DNA of 64,000 nt, from the NCBI GenBank assembly GCA_964019055.1, contig OZ025217.1, forward strand, positions 7,499,966 to 7,563,965, written 5' to 3'. A program made the position numbers and the translations under genes. Positions 13,374 through 27,400 of the stretch are shown here, in pieces (within the stretch, counting starts at the first letter, position 1; every line of letters starts with the position of its first letter). The notes beneath the pieces are model-generated. The model saw nothing but the letters and a program-made list of their open reading frames with translations. It was not told where the DNA came from and made no database searches. This stretch comes from Anthopleura xanthogrammica. Taxonomy: Eukaryota; Cnidaria; Anthozoa; Actiniaria; Actiniidae.

Positions 13374-15342
13374 CTAAACGCAAGTTTTGGCCGAGAAAAG
13401 CACATTTTGGATGTCCAAAACACTGCTTTGCTGGGAAAAAAGCTTTTTAGCCCAAAAAACTGAAAAATGGCCATTTTGGCTCTCAAAAGCAGGTTTTTTG
13501 CTGACGGTGTGACCTGTTTGCTCAAACCCCCACTTCTTGCTCATGAAAATACCTCTTGAGATAAAAACACGACTTTTTGGCAAAAAAAATGGGCTTTTGG
13601 CTGAGTAAAGGTGCTTTTTGGTCAAAAAAGGTGTTTTTGGCTGAGAAAATCTGAAATTTGCTGAGAATTTTCTTTTGCTCAAAACACGACGTTTTCACTG
13701 CTAAACGCAAGTTTTGGCCGAGAAAAGCACATTTTGGATGTCCAAAACACTGTTTTGCTGGAAAAAAAAGCTTTTTAGCCCAAAAAACTGAAAAATGGCC
13801 ATTTTGGCTCTCAAAACCAGGTTTTTCGCTGACGGTGTGACCTGTTTGCTGAAACCCCCACTTCTTGCTCATGAAAATACCTCTTGAGATAAAAACACGA
13901 CTTTTTGGCGAAAAAAAATGGGCTTTTGGCTGAGTAAAGGTGCTTTTTGGTCAAAAAAGGTGTTTTTGGCTGAGAAAATCTGAAATTTGCTGAGAATTTT
14001 CTTTTGCTCAAAACACGACGTTTTCACTGCTAAACGCAAGTTTTGGCCGAGAAAAGCACATTTTGGATGTCCAAAACACTGTTTTGCTGGAAAAAAAAGC
14101 TTTTTAGCCCAAAAAACTGAAAAATGGCCATTTTGGCTCTCAAAACCAGGTTTTTCGCTGACGGTGTGACCTGTTTGCTGAAACCCCCACTTCTTGCTCA
14201 TGAAAATACCTCTTGAGATAAAAACACGACTTTTTGGCAAAAAAAATGGGCTTTTGGATGAGTAAAGGTGCTTTTTGGTCAAAAAAGGTGTTTTTGGCTG
14301 AGAAAATCTGAAATTTGCTGACAATTTTCTTTTGCTCAAAACACGACGTTTTCACTGCTAAACGCAAGTTTTGGCCGAGAAAAGCACATTTTGGATGTCC
14401 AAAACACTGCTTTGCTGGGAAAAAAGCTTTTTAGCCCAAAAAACTGAAAAATGGCCATTTTGGCTCTCAAAAGCAGGTTTTTTGCTGACGGTGTGACCTG
14501 TTTGCTCAAACCCCCACTTCTTGCTCATGAAAATACCTCTTGAGATAAAAACACGACTTTTTGGCAAAAAAAATGGGCTTTTGGCTGAGTAAAGGTGCTT
14601 TTTGGTCAAAAAAGGTGTTTTTGGCTGAGAAAATCTGAAATTTGCTGAGAATTTTCTTTTGCTCAAAACACGACGTTTTCACTGCTAAACGCAAGTTTTG
14701 GCCGAGAAAAGCACATTTTGGATGTCCAAAACACTGTTTTGCTGGAAAAAAAAGCTTTTTAGCCCAAAAAACTGAAAAATGGCCATTTTGGCTCTCAAAA
14801 CCAGGTTTTTCGCTGACGGTGTGACCTGTTTGCTGAAACCCCCACTTCTTGCTCATGAAAATACCTCTTGAGATAAAAACACGACTTTTTGGCGAAAAAA
14901 AATGGGGTTTTGGCTGAGTAAAGGTGCTTTTTGGTCAAAAAAGGTGTTTTTGGCTGAGAAAATCTGAAATTTGCTGAGAATTTTCTTTTGCTCAAAACAC
15001 GACGTTTTCACTGCTAAACGCAAGTTTTGGCCGAGAAAAGCACATTTTGGATGTCCAAAACACTGTTTTGCTGGAAAAAAAAGCTTTTTAGCCCAAAAAA
15101 CTGAAAAATGGCCATTTTGGCTCTCAAAACCAGGTTTTTCGCTGACGGTGTGACCTGTTTGCTGAAACCCCCACTTCTTGCTCATGAAAATACCTCTTGA
15201 GATAAAAACACGACTTTTTGGCAAAAAAAAATGGGCTTTTGGATGAGTAAAGGTGCTTTTTGGTCAAAAAAGGTGTTTTTGGCTGAGAAAATCTGAAATT
15301 TGCTGACAATTTTCTTTTGCTCAAAACACGACGTTTTCACTG
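13374..15342. repeat. 984-bp trimer duplicated in tandem
   Basis: Three-monomer blocks at about 13,374-14,357 and 14,358-15,342 share cactgctttgctggg (13,421 and 14,405), ggcaaaaaaaatggg and ggatgagtaaagg (14,256 and 15,241). The offset is 984-985 bp; the 1-bp drift is in an A-tract. Confidence 0.85.
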
Positions 15343-17157
15343 CTAAACGCAAGTTTTGGCCGAGAAAAGCACATTTTGGATGTCCAAAACGCTGTTTTGC
15401 TGGAAAAAAAAGCTTTTTAGCCCAAGAAACTGAAAAATGGCCATTTTGGCTCTCAAAACCAGGTTTTTCGCTGACGGTGTGACCTGTTTGCTGAAACCCC
15501 CACTTCTTGCTCATGAAAATACCTCTTGAGATAAAAACATGACTTTTTGGCGAAAAAAAATGGGCTTTTGGCTGAGTAAGGGTGCTTTTTGGTCAAAAAA
15601 GGTGTTTTTTGCTGAGAAAATCTGAAATTTGCTGAGAATTTTCTTTTGCTCAAAACACGACGTTTTCACTGCTAAACGCAAGTTTTGGCCGAGAAAAGCA
15701 CATTTTGGATGTCCAAAACACTGTTTTGCTGAAAAAAAAAGCTTTTTAGCCCAAAAAACTGAAAAATGGCCATTTTGGCTCTCAAAACAAGGTTTTTCGC
15801 TGACGGTGTACCCTGTTTGCTGAAACCCCCACTTCTTGCTCATGAAAATACCTCTTGAGATAAAAACACGACTTTTTGGCGAAAAAAATGGGCTTTTGGC
15901 TGAGTAAAGGTGCTTTTTGGTCAAAAAAGGTGTTTTTTGCTGAGAAAATCTGAAATTTGCTGAGAATTTTCTTTTGCTCAAAACACGACGTTTTCACTGC
16001 TAAACGCAAGTTTTGGCCGAGAAAAGCACATTTTGGATGTTCAAAACACTGTTTTGCTGGAAAAAAAAGCTTTTTAGCCCAAAAAACTGAAAAATGGCCA
16101 TTTTGGCTCTCAAAACCAGGTTTTTCACTGACGGTGTGACCTGTTTGCTGAAACCCCCACTTCTTGCTCATGAAAATACCTCTTGAGATAAAAACACGAC
16201 TTTTTGGCGAAAAAAAATGGGCTTTTGGCTGAGTAAAGGTGCTTTTTGGTCAAAAAAGGTGTTTTTGGCTGAGAAAATCTGAAATTTGCTGAGAATTTTC
16301 TTTTGCTCAAAACACGACGTTTTCACTGCTAAACGCAAGTTTTGGCCGAGAAAAGCACATTTTGGATGTCCAAAACACTGTTTTGCTGGGAAAAAAAAGC
16401 TTTTCTAGCCCAAAAAACTGAAAAATGGCCATTTTGGCTCTCAAAACCAGGTTTTTCGCTGACGGTGTGACCTGTTTGCTGAAACCCCCACTTCTTGCTC
16501 ATGAAAATACCTCTTGAGATAAAAAACACGACTTTTTGGCGAAAAAAAATGGGCTTTTGGCTGAGTAAAGGTGCTTTTTGGTCAAAAAAGGTGTTTTTGG
16601 CTGAGAAAATCTGAAATTTGCTGAGAATTTTCTTTTGCTCAAAACACGACGTTTTCACTGCTAAACGCAAGTTTTGGCCGAGAAAAGCACATTTTGGATG
16701 TCCAAAACACTGTTTTGCTGGAAAAAAAAGCTTTTTAGCCCAAAAAACTGAAAAATGGCCATTTTGGCTCTCAAAACCAGGTTTTTCGCTGACGGTGTGA
16801 CCTGTTTGCTGAAACCCCCACTTCTTGCTCATGAAAATACCTCTTGAGATAAAAACACGACTTTTTGGCGAAAAAAAATGGGCTTTTGGCTGAGTAAAGG
16901 TGCTTTTTGGTCAAAAAAGGTGTTTTTGGCTGAGAAAATCTGAAATTTGCTGAGAATTTTCTTTCGCTCAAAACACGACGTTTTCACTGCTAAACGCAAG
17001 TTTTGGCCGAGAAAAGCACATTTTGGATGTCCAAAACACTGTTTTGCTGGAAAAAAGAGCTTTTTAGCCCAAAAAACTGAAAAATGGCCATTTTGGCTCT
17101 CAAAACCAGGTTTTTCGCTGACGGTGTGACCTGTTTGCTGAAACCCCCACTTCTTGC

Positions 17158-18517
17158 TCATGAAAATACCTCTTGAGATAAAAACACGACTTTTTGGCGA
17201 AAAAAAATGGGTTTTTCGCTGTGTAAAGGTGCTTTTTGGTCAAAAAAGGTGTTTTTGGCTGAGAAAATCTGAAATTTGCTGAGAATTTTCTTTTGCTCAA
17301 AACACGACGTTTTCACTGCTAAACGCAAGTTTTGGCCGAGAAAAGCACATTTTGGATGTCCAAAACACTGTTTTGCTGGTAAAAAAAAAAGCTTTTTAGC
17401 CCAAAAAACTGAAAAATGGCCATTTTGGCTCTCAAAACCAGGTTTTTCGCTGACGGTGTGACCTGTTTGCTGAAACCCCCATTTCTTGCTCATGAAAATA
17501 CCTCTTGAGATAAAAACACGACTTTTCGGCGAAAAAAATGGGGTTTTGGCTGAGTAAAGGTGCTTTTTGGTCAAAAAAGGCGTTTTTGGTCAAAAAAGGT
17601 GTTTTTTGCTGAGAAAATCTGAAATTTGCTGAGAATTTTCTTTCGCTCAAAACACGACGTTTTCACTGCTAAACGCAAGTTTTGGCCGAGAAAAGCACAT
17701 TTTGGATGTCCAAAACACTGTTTTGCTGGAAAAAAAAAGCTTTTTAGCCCAAAAAACTGAAAAATGGCCATTTTGGCTCTCAAAACCAGGTTTTTCGCTG
17801 ACGGTGTGACCTGTTTGCTGAAACCCCCACTTCTTGCTCATGAAAATACCTCTTGAGATAAAAACACGACTTTTTGGCGAAAAAAAATGGGTTTTTCGCT
17901 GTGTAAAGGTGCTTTTTGGTCAAAAAAGGTGTTTTTGGCTGAGAAAATCTGAAATTTGCTGAGAATTTTCTTTTGCTCAAAACACGACGTTTTCACTGCT
18001 AAACGCAAGTTTTGGCCGAGAAAAGCACATTTTGGATGTCCAAAACACTGTTTTGCTGGTAAAAAAAAAAGCTTTTTAGCCCAAAAAACTGAAAAATGGC
18101 CATTTTGGCTCTCAAAACCAGGTTTTTCGCTGACGGTGTGACCTGTTTGCTGAAACCCCCACTTCTTGCTCATGAAAATACCTCTTGAGATAAAAACACG
18201 ACTTTTTGGCGAAAAAAAAAGGGGTTTTGGCTGAGTAAAGGTGCTTTTTGGTCAAAAAAGGCGTTTTTGGTCAAAAAAGCTGTTTTTGGCTGAGAAAATC
18301 TGAAATTTGCTGAGAATTTTCTTTTGCTCAAAACACGACGTTTTCACTGCTAAACGCAAGTTTTGGCCGAGAAAAGCACATTTTGGATGTCCAAAACACT
18401 GGTTTGCTGGGAAAAAAAGCTTTTTAGCCCAAAAAACTGAAAAATGGCCATTTTGGCTCTCAAAACCAGGTTTTTCGCTGACGGTGTGACCTGTTTGCTG
18501 AAACCCCCACTTCTTGC
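17158..18517. repeat. 680-bp dimer duplicated in tandem
   Basis: The unusual joint gggtttttcgctgtgtaaag recurs at 17,210 and 17,890, and ctggtaaaaaaaaaagc at about 17,376 and 18,056, an offset of 680 bp. Each block includes one long monomer with the extra 19-bp module. Confidence 0.85.
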
Positions 18518-21500
18518 TCATGAAAATACCTCTTGAGATAAAAACACGACTTTTTGGCGAAAAAAAATGGGCTTTTGGCTGAGTAAAGGTGCTTTTTGGT
18601 CAAAAAAGGTGTTTTTTGCTGAGAAAATCTGAAATTTGCTGAGAATTTTCTTTTGCTCAAAACACGACGTTTTCACTGCTAAACGCAAGTTTTGGCCGAG
18701 AAAAGCACATTTTGGATGTCCAAAACACTGGTTTGCTGGAAAAAAAAGCTTTTTAGCCCAAAAAACTGAAAAATGGCCATTTTGGCTATCAAAACCAGGT
18801 TTTTCGCTGACGGTGTGACCTGTTTGCTGAAACCCCCACTTCTTGCTCATGAAAATACCTCTTGAGATAAAAACACGACTTTTTGGCGAAAACAAATGGG
18901 CTTTTGGCTGAGTAAAGGTGCTTTTTGGTCAAAAAAGGTGTTTTTTGCTGAGAAAATCTGAAATTTGCTGACAATTTTCTTTTGCTCAAAACACGACGTT
19001 TTCACTGCTAAACGCAAGTTTTGGCCGAGAAAAGCACATTTTGGATGTCCAAAACACTGTTTTGCTGGGAAAAAAAAGCTTTTTAGCCCAAAAAACTGAA
19101 AAATGGCCATTTTGGCTCTCAAAACCAGGTTTTTCGCTGACGGTGTGACCTGTTTGCTGAAACCCCCACTTCTTGCTCATGAAAATACCTCTTGAGATAA
19201 AAACACGACTTTTTGGCGAAAAAAAATGGGCTTTTGGCTGAGTAAAGGTGCTTTTTGGTCAAAAAAGGTGTTTTTGGCTGAGAAAATCTGAAATTTGCTG
19301 AGAATTTTCTTTCGCTCAAAACACGACGTTTTCACTGCTAAACGCAAGTTTTGGCCGAGAAAAGCACATTTTGGATGTCCAAAACACTGTTTTGCTGGAA
19401 AAAAAAGCTTTTTAGCCCAAAAAACTGAAAAATGGCCATTTTGGCTCTCAAAACCAGGTTTTTCGCTGACGGTGTGACCTGTTTGCTGAAACCCCCACTT
19501 CTTGCTCATGAAAATACCTCTTGAGATAAAAACACGACTTTTTGGCGAAAAAAAATGGGCTTTTGGCTGAGTAAAGGTGCTTTTTGGTCAAAAAAGGTGT
19601 TTTTGGCTGAGAAAATCTGAAATTTGCTGAGAATTTTCTTTTGCGCAAAACACGACGTTTTCACTGCTAAACGCAAGTTTTGGCCGAGAAAAGCACATTT
19701 TGGATGTCCAAAACACTGTTTTGCTGGAAAAAAAAGCTTTTTAGCCCAAAAAACTGAAAAATGGCCATTTTGGCTCTCAAAACCAGGTTTTTCGCTGACG
19801 GTGTGACCTGTTTGCTGAAACCCCCACTTCTTGCTCATGAAAATATCTCTTGAGATAAAAACACGACTTTTTGGCGAAAAAAAATGGGCTTTTGGCTGAG
19901 TAAAGGTGCTTTTTGGTCAAAAAAGGTGTTTTTTGCTGAGAAAATCTGAAATTTGCTGAGAATTTTCTTTTGCTCAAAACACGACGTTTTCACTGCTAAA
20001 CGCAAGTTTTGGCCGAGAAAAGCACATTTTGGATGTCCAAAACACTGTTTTGCTGGAAAAAAAAGCTTTTTAGCCCAAAAAACTGAAAAATGGCCATTTT
20101 GGCTCTCAAAACCAGGTTTTTCGCTGACGGTGTGACCTGTTTGCTGAAACCCCCACTTCTTGCTCATGAAAATACCTCTTGAGATAAAAACACGACTTTT
20201 TGGCGAAAAAAAATGGGCTTTTGGCTGAGTAAAGGTGCTTTTTGGTCAAAAAAGGTGTTTTTGGCTGAGAAAATCTGAAATTTGCTGAGAATTTTCTTTT
20301 GCTCAAAACACGACGTTTTCACTGCTAAACGCAAGTTTTGGCCGAGAAAAGCACATTTTGGATGTCCAAAACACTGTTTTGCTGGAAAAAAAAAAAGCTT
20401 TTTAGCCCAAAAAACTGAGAAATGGCCATTTTGGCTCTCAAAACCAGGTTTTTCGCTGACGGTGTGACCTGTTTGCTGAAACCCCCACTTCTTGCTCATG
20501 AAAATACCTCTTGAGATAAAAACACGACTTTTTGGCGAAAAAAAAAGGGGTTTTGGCTGAGTAAAGGTGCTTTTTGGTCAAAAAAGGCGTTTTTGGTCAA
20601 AAAAGGTGTTTTTTGCTGAGAAAATCTGAAATTTGCTGAGAATTTTCTTTTGCTCAAAACACGACGTTTTCACTGCTAAACGCAAGTTTTGGCCGAGAAA
20701 AGCACATTTTGGATGTCCAAAACACTGTTTTGCTGGAAAAAAAAGCTTTTTAGCCCAAAAAACTGAAAAATGGCCATTTTGGCTCTCAAAACCAGGTTTT
20801 TCGCTGACGGTGTGACCTGTTTGCTGAAACCCCCACTTCTTGCTCATGAAAATACCTCTTGAGATAAAAACACGACTTTTTGGCGAAAAAAAATGGGCTT
20901 TTGGCTGAGTAAAGGTGCTTTTTGGTCAAAAAAGGCGTTTTTTGCTGAGAAAATCTGAAATTTGCTGAGAATTTTCTTTTGCTCAAAACACGACGTTTTC
21001 ACTGCTAAACGCAAGTTTTGGCCGAGAAAAGCACATTTTGGATGTCCAAAACACTGTTTTGCTGGAAAAAAAAGCTTTTTAGCCCAAAAAACTGAAAAAT
21101 GGCCATTTTGGCTCTCAAAACCAGGTTTTTCGCTGACGGTGTGACCTGTTTGCTGAAACCCCCACTTCTTGCTCATGAAAATACCTCTTGAGATAAAAAC
21201 ACGACTTTTTGGCGAAAAAAAATGGGCTTTTGGCTGAGTAAAGGTGCTTTTTGGTCAAAAAAGGTGTTTTTGGCTGAGAAAATCTGAAATTTGCTGACAA
21301 TTTTCTTTTGCTCAAAACACGACGTTTTCACTGCTAAACGCAAGTTTTGGCCGAGAAAAGCACATTTTGGATGTCCAAAACACTGTTTTGCTGGAAAAAA
21401 AAGCTTTTTAGCCCAAAAAACTGAAAAATGGCCATTTTGGCTCTCAAAACCAGGTTTTTTCGCTGACGGTGTGACCTGTTTGCTGAAACCCCCACTTCTT

Positions 21501-23090
21501 GCTCATGAAAATACCTCTTGAGATAAAAACACGACTTTTTGGCGAAAAAAAAATGGGCTTTTGGCTGAGTAAAGGTGCTTTTTGGTCAAAAAAGGTGTTT
21601 TTGGCTGAGAAAATCTGTAATTTGCTGAGAATTTTCTTTTGCTCAAAACACGACGTTTTCACTGCTAAACGCAAGTTTTGGCCGAGAAAAGCACTTGTTG
21701 GATGTCCAAAACACTGTTTTGCTGGAAAAAAAAGCTTTTTAGCCCAAAAAACTGAAAAATGGCCATTTTGGCTCTCAAAACCAGGTTTTTCGCTGACGGT
21801 GTGACCTGTTTGCTGAAAACCCCACTTCTTGCTCATGAAAACACCTCTTGAGATAAAAACACGACTTTTTGGCGAAAAAAAATGGGCTTTTGGCTGAGTA
21901 AAGGTGCTTTTTGGTCAAAAAAGGTGTTTTTTGCTGAGAAAATCTGAAATTTGCTGAGAATTTTCTTTTGCTCAAAACACGACGTTTTCACTGCTAAACG
22001 CAAGTTTTGGCCGAGAAAAGCACATTTTGGATGTCCAAAACACTGTTTTGCTGGAAAAAAAAGCTTTTTAGCCCAAAAAACTGAAAAATGGCCATTTTGG
22101 CTCTCAAAACCAGGTTTTTCGCTGACGGTGTGACCTGTTTACTGAAACCCCCACTTCTTGCTCATGAAAATACCTCTTGAGATAAAAACACGACTTTTTG
22201 GCGAAAAAAAATGGGCTTTTGGCTGAGTAAAGGTGCTTTTTGGTCAAAAAAGGTGTTTTTGGCTGAGAAAATCTGAAATTTGCTGAGAATTTTCTTTTGC
22301 TCAAAACACGACGTTTTCACTGCTAAACGCAAGTTTTGGCCGAGAAAAGCACATTTTGGATGTCCAAAACACTGTTTTGCTGGAAAAAAAAGCTTTTTAG
22401 CCCAAAAAACTGAAAAATGGCCATTTTGGCTCTCAAAACCAGGTTTTTCGCTGACGGTGTGACCTGTTTGCTGAAACCCCCACTTCTTGCTCATGAAAAT
22501 ACCTCTTGAGATAAAAACACGACTTTTTGGCGAAAAAAAATGGGGTTTCGGCTGAGTAAAGGTGCTTTTTGGTCAAAAAAGGTGTTTTTGGCTAAGAAAA
22601 TCTGAAATTTGCTGAGAATTTTCTTTCGCTCAAAACACGACGTTTTCACTGCTAAACGCAAGTTTTGGCCGAGAAAAGCACATTTTGGATGTCCAAAACA
22701 CTGTTTTGCTGGAAAAAAAAGCTTTTTAGCCCAAAAAACTGAAAAATGGCCATTTTGGCTCTCAAAACCAGGTTTTTCGCTGACGGTGTGACCTGTTTGC
22801 TGAAACCCCCACTTCTTGCTCATGAAAATACCTCTTGAGATAAAAACACGACTTTTTGGCGAAAAAAAATGGGCTTTTGGCTGAGTAAAGGTGCTTTTTG
22901 GTCAAAAAAGGTGTTTTTTGCTGAGAAAATCTGAAATTTGCTGAGAATTTTCTTTTGCTCAAAACACGACGTTTTCACTGCTAAACGCAAGTTTTGGCCG
23001 AGAAAAGCACATTTTGGATGTCCAAAACACTGTTTTGCTGGAAAAAAAAGCTTTTTAGCCCAAAAAACTGAAAAATGGCCATTTTGGCTC

Positions 23091-24410
23091 TCAAAACCAG
23101 GTTTTTCGCTGACGGTGTGACCTGTTTGCTGAAACCCCCACTTCTTGCTCATGAAAATACCTCTTGAGATAAAAACACGACTTTTTGGCGAAAAAAAATG
23201 GGCTTTTGGCTGAGTAAAGGTGCTTTTTGGTCAAAAAAGGTGTTTTTTGCTGAGAAAATCTGAAATTTGCTGACAATTTTCTTTTGCTCAAAACACGACG
23301 TTTTCACTGCTAAACGCAAGTTTTGGCCGAGAAAAGCACATTTTGGATGTCCAAAACACTGTTTTGCTGGAAAAAAAAAAGCTTTTTAGCCCAAAAAACT
23401 GAAAAATGGCCATTTTGGCTCTCAAAACCAGGTTTTTCGCTGACGGTGTGACCTGTTTGCTGAAACCCCCACTTCTTGCTCATGAAAATACCTCTTGAGA
23501 TAAAAACACGACTTTTTGGCGAAAAAAAATGGGCTTTTGGCTGAGTAAAGGTGCTTTTTGGTCAAAAAAGGTGTTTTTGGCTGAGAAAATCTGAAATTTG
23601 CTGAGAATTTTCTTTTGCTCAAAACACGACGTTTTCACTGCTAAACGCAAGTTTTGGCCGAGAAAAGCACATTTTGGATGTCCAAAACACTGTTTTGCTG
23701 GAAAAAAAAGCTTTTTAGCCCAAAAAACTGAAAAATGGCCATTTTGGCTCTCAAAACCAGGTTTTTCGCTGACGGTGTGACCTGTTTGCTGAAACCCCCA
23801 CTTCTTGCTCATGAAAATACCTCTTGAGATAAAAACACGACTTTTTGGCGAAAAAAAATGGGGTTTTGGCTGAGTAAAGGTGCTTTTTGGTCAAAAAAGG
23901 TGTTTTTTGCTGAGAAAATCTGAAATTTGCTGACAATTTTCTTTTGCTCAAAACACGACGTTTTCACTGCTAAACGCAAGTTTTGGCCGAGAAAAGCACA
24001 TTTTGGATGTCCAAAACACTGTTTTGCTGGAAAAAAAAAAGCTTTTTAGCCCAAAAAACTGAAAAATGGCCATTTTGGCTCTCAAAACCAGGTTTTTCGC
24101 TGACGGTGTGACCTGTTTGCTGAAACCCCCACTTCTTGCTCATGAAAATACCTCTTGAGATAAAAACACGACTTTTTGGCGAAAAAAAATGGGCTTTTGG
24201 CTGAGTAAAGGTGCTTTTTGGTCAAAAAAGGCGTTTTTGGTCAAAAAAGGTGTTTTTTGCTGAGAAAATCTGAAATTTGCTGAGAATTTTCTTTTGCTCA
24301 AAACACGACGTTTTCACTGCTAAACGCAAGTTTTGGCCGAGAAAAGCACATTTTGGATGTCCAAAACACTGTTTTGCTGGGAAAAAAAGCTTTTTAGCCC
24401 AAAAAACTGA
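23091..24410. repeat. 660-bp dimer duplicated in tandem
   Basis: The A10 expansion next to the HindIII site occurs at 23,371-23,380 and 24,031-24,040, 660 bp apart, both in gacaattttc-type monomers separated by one gagaattttc-type monomer. Confidence 0.75.
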
Positions 24411-27400
24411 AAAATGGCCATTTTGGCTCTCAAAACCAGGTTTTTCGCTGACGGTGTGACCTGTTTGCTGAAACCCCCACTTCTTGCTCATGAAAATACC
24501 TCGAGATAAAAACACGACTTTTTGGCGAAAAAAAATGGGGTTTTGGCTGAGTAAAGGTGCTTTTTGGTCAAAAAAGGTGTTTTTGGCTGAGAAAATCTGA
24601 AATTTGCTGAGAATTTTCTTTTGCTCAAAACACGACGTTTTCACTGCTAAACGCAAGTTTTGGCCGAGAAAAGCACATTTTGGATGTCCAAAACACTGTT
24701 TTGCTGGAAAAAAAAGCTTTTTAGCCCAAAAAACTGAAAAATGGCCATTTTGGCTCTGAAAACCAGGTTTTTCGCTGACGGTGTGACCTGTTTGCTGAAA
24801 CCCCCACTTCTTGCTCATGAAAATACCTCTTGAGATAAAAACACGACTTTTTGGCAAAAAAAATGGGCTTTTGGCTGAGTAAAGGTGCTTTTTGGTCAAA
24901 AAAGCTGTTTTTGGCTGAGAAAATCTGAAATTTGCTGAGATTTTCTTTTGCTCAAAACACGACGTTTTCACTGCTAAACGCAAGTTTTGGCCGAGAAAAG
25001 CACATTTTGGATGTCCAAAACACTGTTTTGCTGGGAAAAAAAAGCTTTTTAGCCCAAAAAACTGAAAAATGGCCATTTTGGCTCTCAAAACCAGGTTTTT
25101 CGCTGACGGTGTGACCTGTTTGCTGAAACCCCCACTTCTTGCTCATGAAAATACCTCTTGAGATAAAAACACGACTTTTTGGCGAAAAAAAATGGGCTTT
25201 TGGCTGAGTAAAGGTGCTTTTTGGTCAAAAAAGGTGTTTTTGGCTGAGAAAATCTGAAATTTGCTGACAATTTTCTTTTGCTCAAAACACGACGTTTTCA
25301 CTGCTAAACGCAAGTTTTGGCCGAGAAAAGCACATTTTGGATGTCCAAAACACTGTTTTGCTGGAAAAAAAAGCTTTTTAGCCCAAAAAACTGAAAAATG
25401 GCCATTTTGGCTCTCAAAACCAGGTTTTTCGCTGACGGTGTGACCTGTTTGCTGAAACCCCCACTTCTTGCTCATGAAAATACCTCTTGAGATAAAAACA
25501 CGACTTTTTGGCGAAAAAAAATGGGCTTTTGGCTGAGTAAAGGTGCTTTTTGGTCAAAAAAGGTGTTTTTGCTGAGAAAATCTGAAATTTGCTGAGAATT
25601 TTCTTTTGCTCAAAACACGACGTTTTCACTGCTAAACGCAAGTTTTGGCCGAGAAAAGCACATTTTGGATGTCCAAAACACTGTTTTGCTGGAAAAAAAA
25701 GCTTTTTAGCCCAAAAAACTGAAAAATGGCCATTTTGGCTCTCAAAACCAGGTTTTTTGCTGACGGTGTGACCTGTTTGCTGAAACCCCCACTTCTTGCT
25801 CATGAAAATACCTCTTGAGATAAAAACACGACTTTTTGGCGAAAAAAAATGGGCTTTTGGCTGAGTAAAGGTGCTTTTCGGTCAAAAAAGGTGTTTTTTG
25901 CTGAGAAAATCTGAAATTTGCTGACAATTTTCTTTAGCTCAAAACACGACGTTTTCACTGCTAAACGCAAGTTTTGGCCGAGAAAAGCACATTTTGGATG
26001 TCCAAAACACTGTTTTGCTGGAAAAAAAAGCTTTTTAGCCCAAAAAACTGAAAAATGGCCATTTTGGCTCTCAAAACCAGGTTTTTCGCTGACGGTGTGA
26101 CCTGTTTGCTGAAACCCCCACTTCTTGCTCATGAAAATACCTCTTGAGATAAAAACACGACTTTTTGGCAAAAAAAAATGGGCTTTTGGCTGAGTAAAGG
26201 TGCTTTTCGGTCAAAAAAGGTGTTTTTTGCTGAGAAAATCTGAAATTTGCTGAGAATTTTCTTTCGCTCAAAACACGACGTTTTCACTGCCAAACGCAAG
26301 TTTTGGCCGAGAAAAGCACATTTTGGATGTCCAAAACACTGTTTTGCTGGAAAAAAAAGCTTTTTAGCCCAAAAAACTGAAAAATGGCCATTTTGGCTCT
26401 CAAAACCAGGTTTTTCGCTGACGGTGTGACCTGTTTGCTGAAACCCCCACTTCTTGCTCATGAAAATACCTCTTGAGATAAAAACACGACTTTTTGGCGA
26501 AAAAAAATGGGCTTTTGGCTGAGTAAAGGTGCTTTTCGGTCAAAAAAGGTGTTTTTTGCTGAGAAAATCTGAAATTTGCTGAGAATTTTCTTTCGCTCAA
26601 AACACGACGTTTTCACTGCCAAACGCAAGTTTTGGCCGAGAAAAGCACATTTTGGATGTCCAAAACACTGTTTTGCTGGAAAAAAAAGCTTTTTAGCCCA
26701 AAAAACTGAAAAATGGCCATTTTGGCTCTCAAAACCAGGTTTTTCGCTGACGGTGTGACCTGTTTGCTGAAACCCCCACTTCTTGCTCATGAAAATACCT
26801 CTTGAGATAAAAACACGACTTTTTGGCGAAAAAAAATGGGCTTTTGGCTGAGTAAAGGTGCTTTTTGGTCAAAAAAGGTGTTTTTTGCTGAGAAAATCTG
26901 AAATTTGCTGACAATTTTCTTTTGCTCAAAACACGACGTTTTCACTGCTAAACGCAAGTTTTGGCCGAGAAAAGCACATTTTGGATGTCCAAAACACTGT
27001 TTTGCTGGAAAAAAAAGCTTTTTAGCCCAAAAAACTGAAAAATGGCCATTTTGGCTCTCAAAACCAGGTTTTTCGCTGACGGTGTGACCTGTTTGCTGAA
27101 ACCCCCACTTCTTGCTCATGAAAACACCTCTTGAGATAAAAACACGACTTTTTGGCGAAAAAAAATGGGCTTTTGGCTGAGTAAAGGTGCTTTTTGGTCA
27201 AAAAAGGTGTTTTTGGCTGAGAAAATCTGAAATTTGCTGAGAATTTTCTTTTGCTCAAAACACGACGTTTTCACTGCTAAACGCAAGTTTTGGCCGAGAA
27301 AAGCACATTTTGGATGTCCAAAACACTGTTTTGCTGGGAAAAAAAAGCTTTTTAGCCCAAAAAACTGAAAAATGGCCATTTTGGCTCTCAAAACCAGGTT

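Noticed and set aside
24222..25088. 288-codon minus-strand open frame across three monomers
   Set aside because: It arises because small indels make consecutive monomers a multiple of three, for example a 2-bp loss at 24,500 that creates CTCGAG and gives a 327-bp monomer. It is satellite sequence with no independent coding sign.
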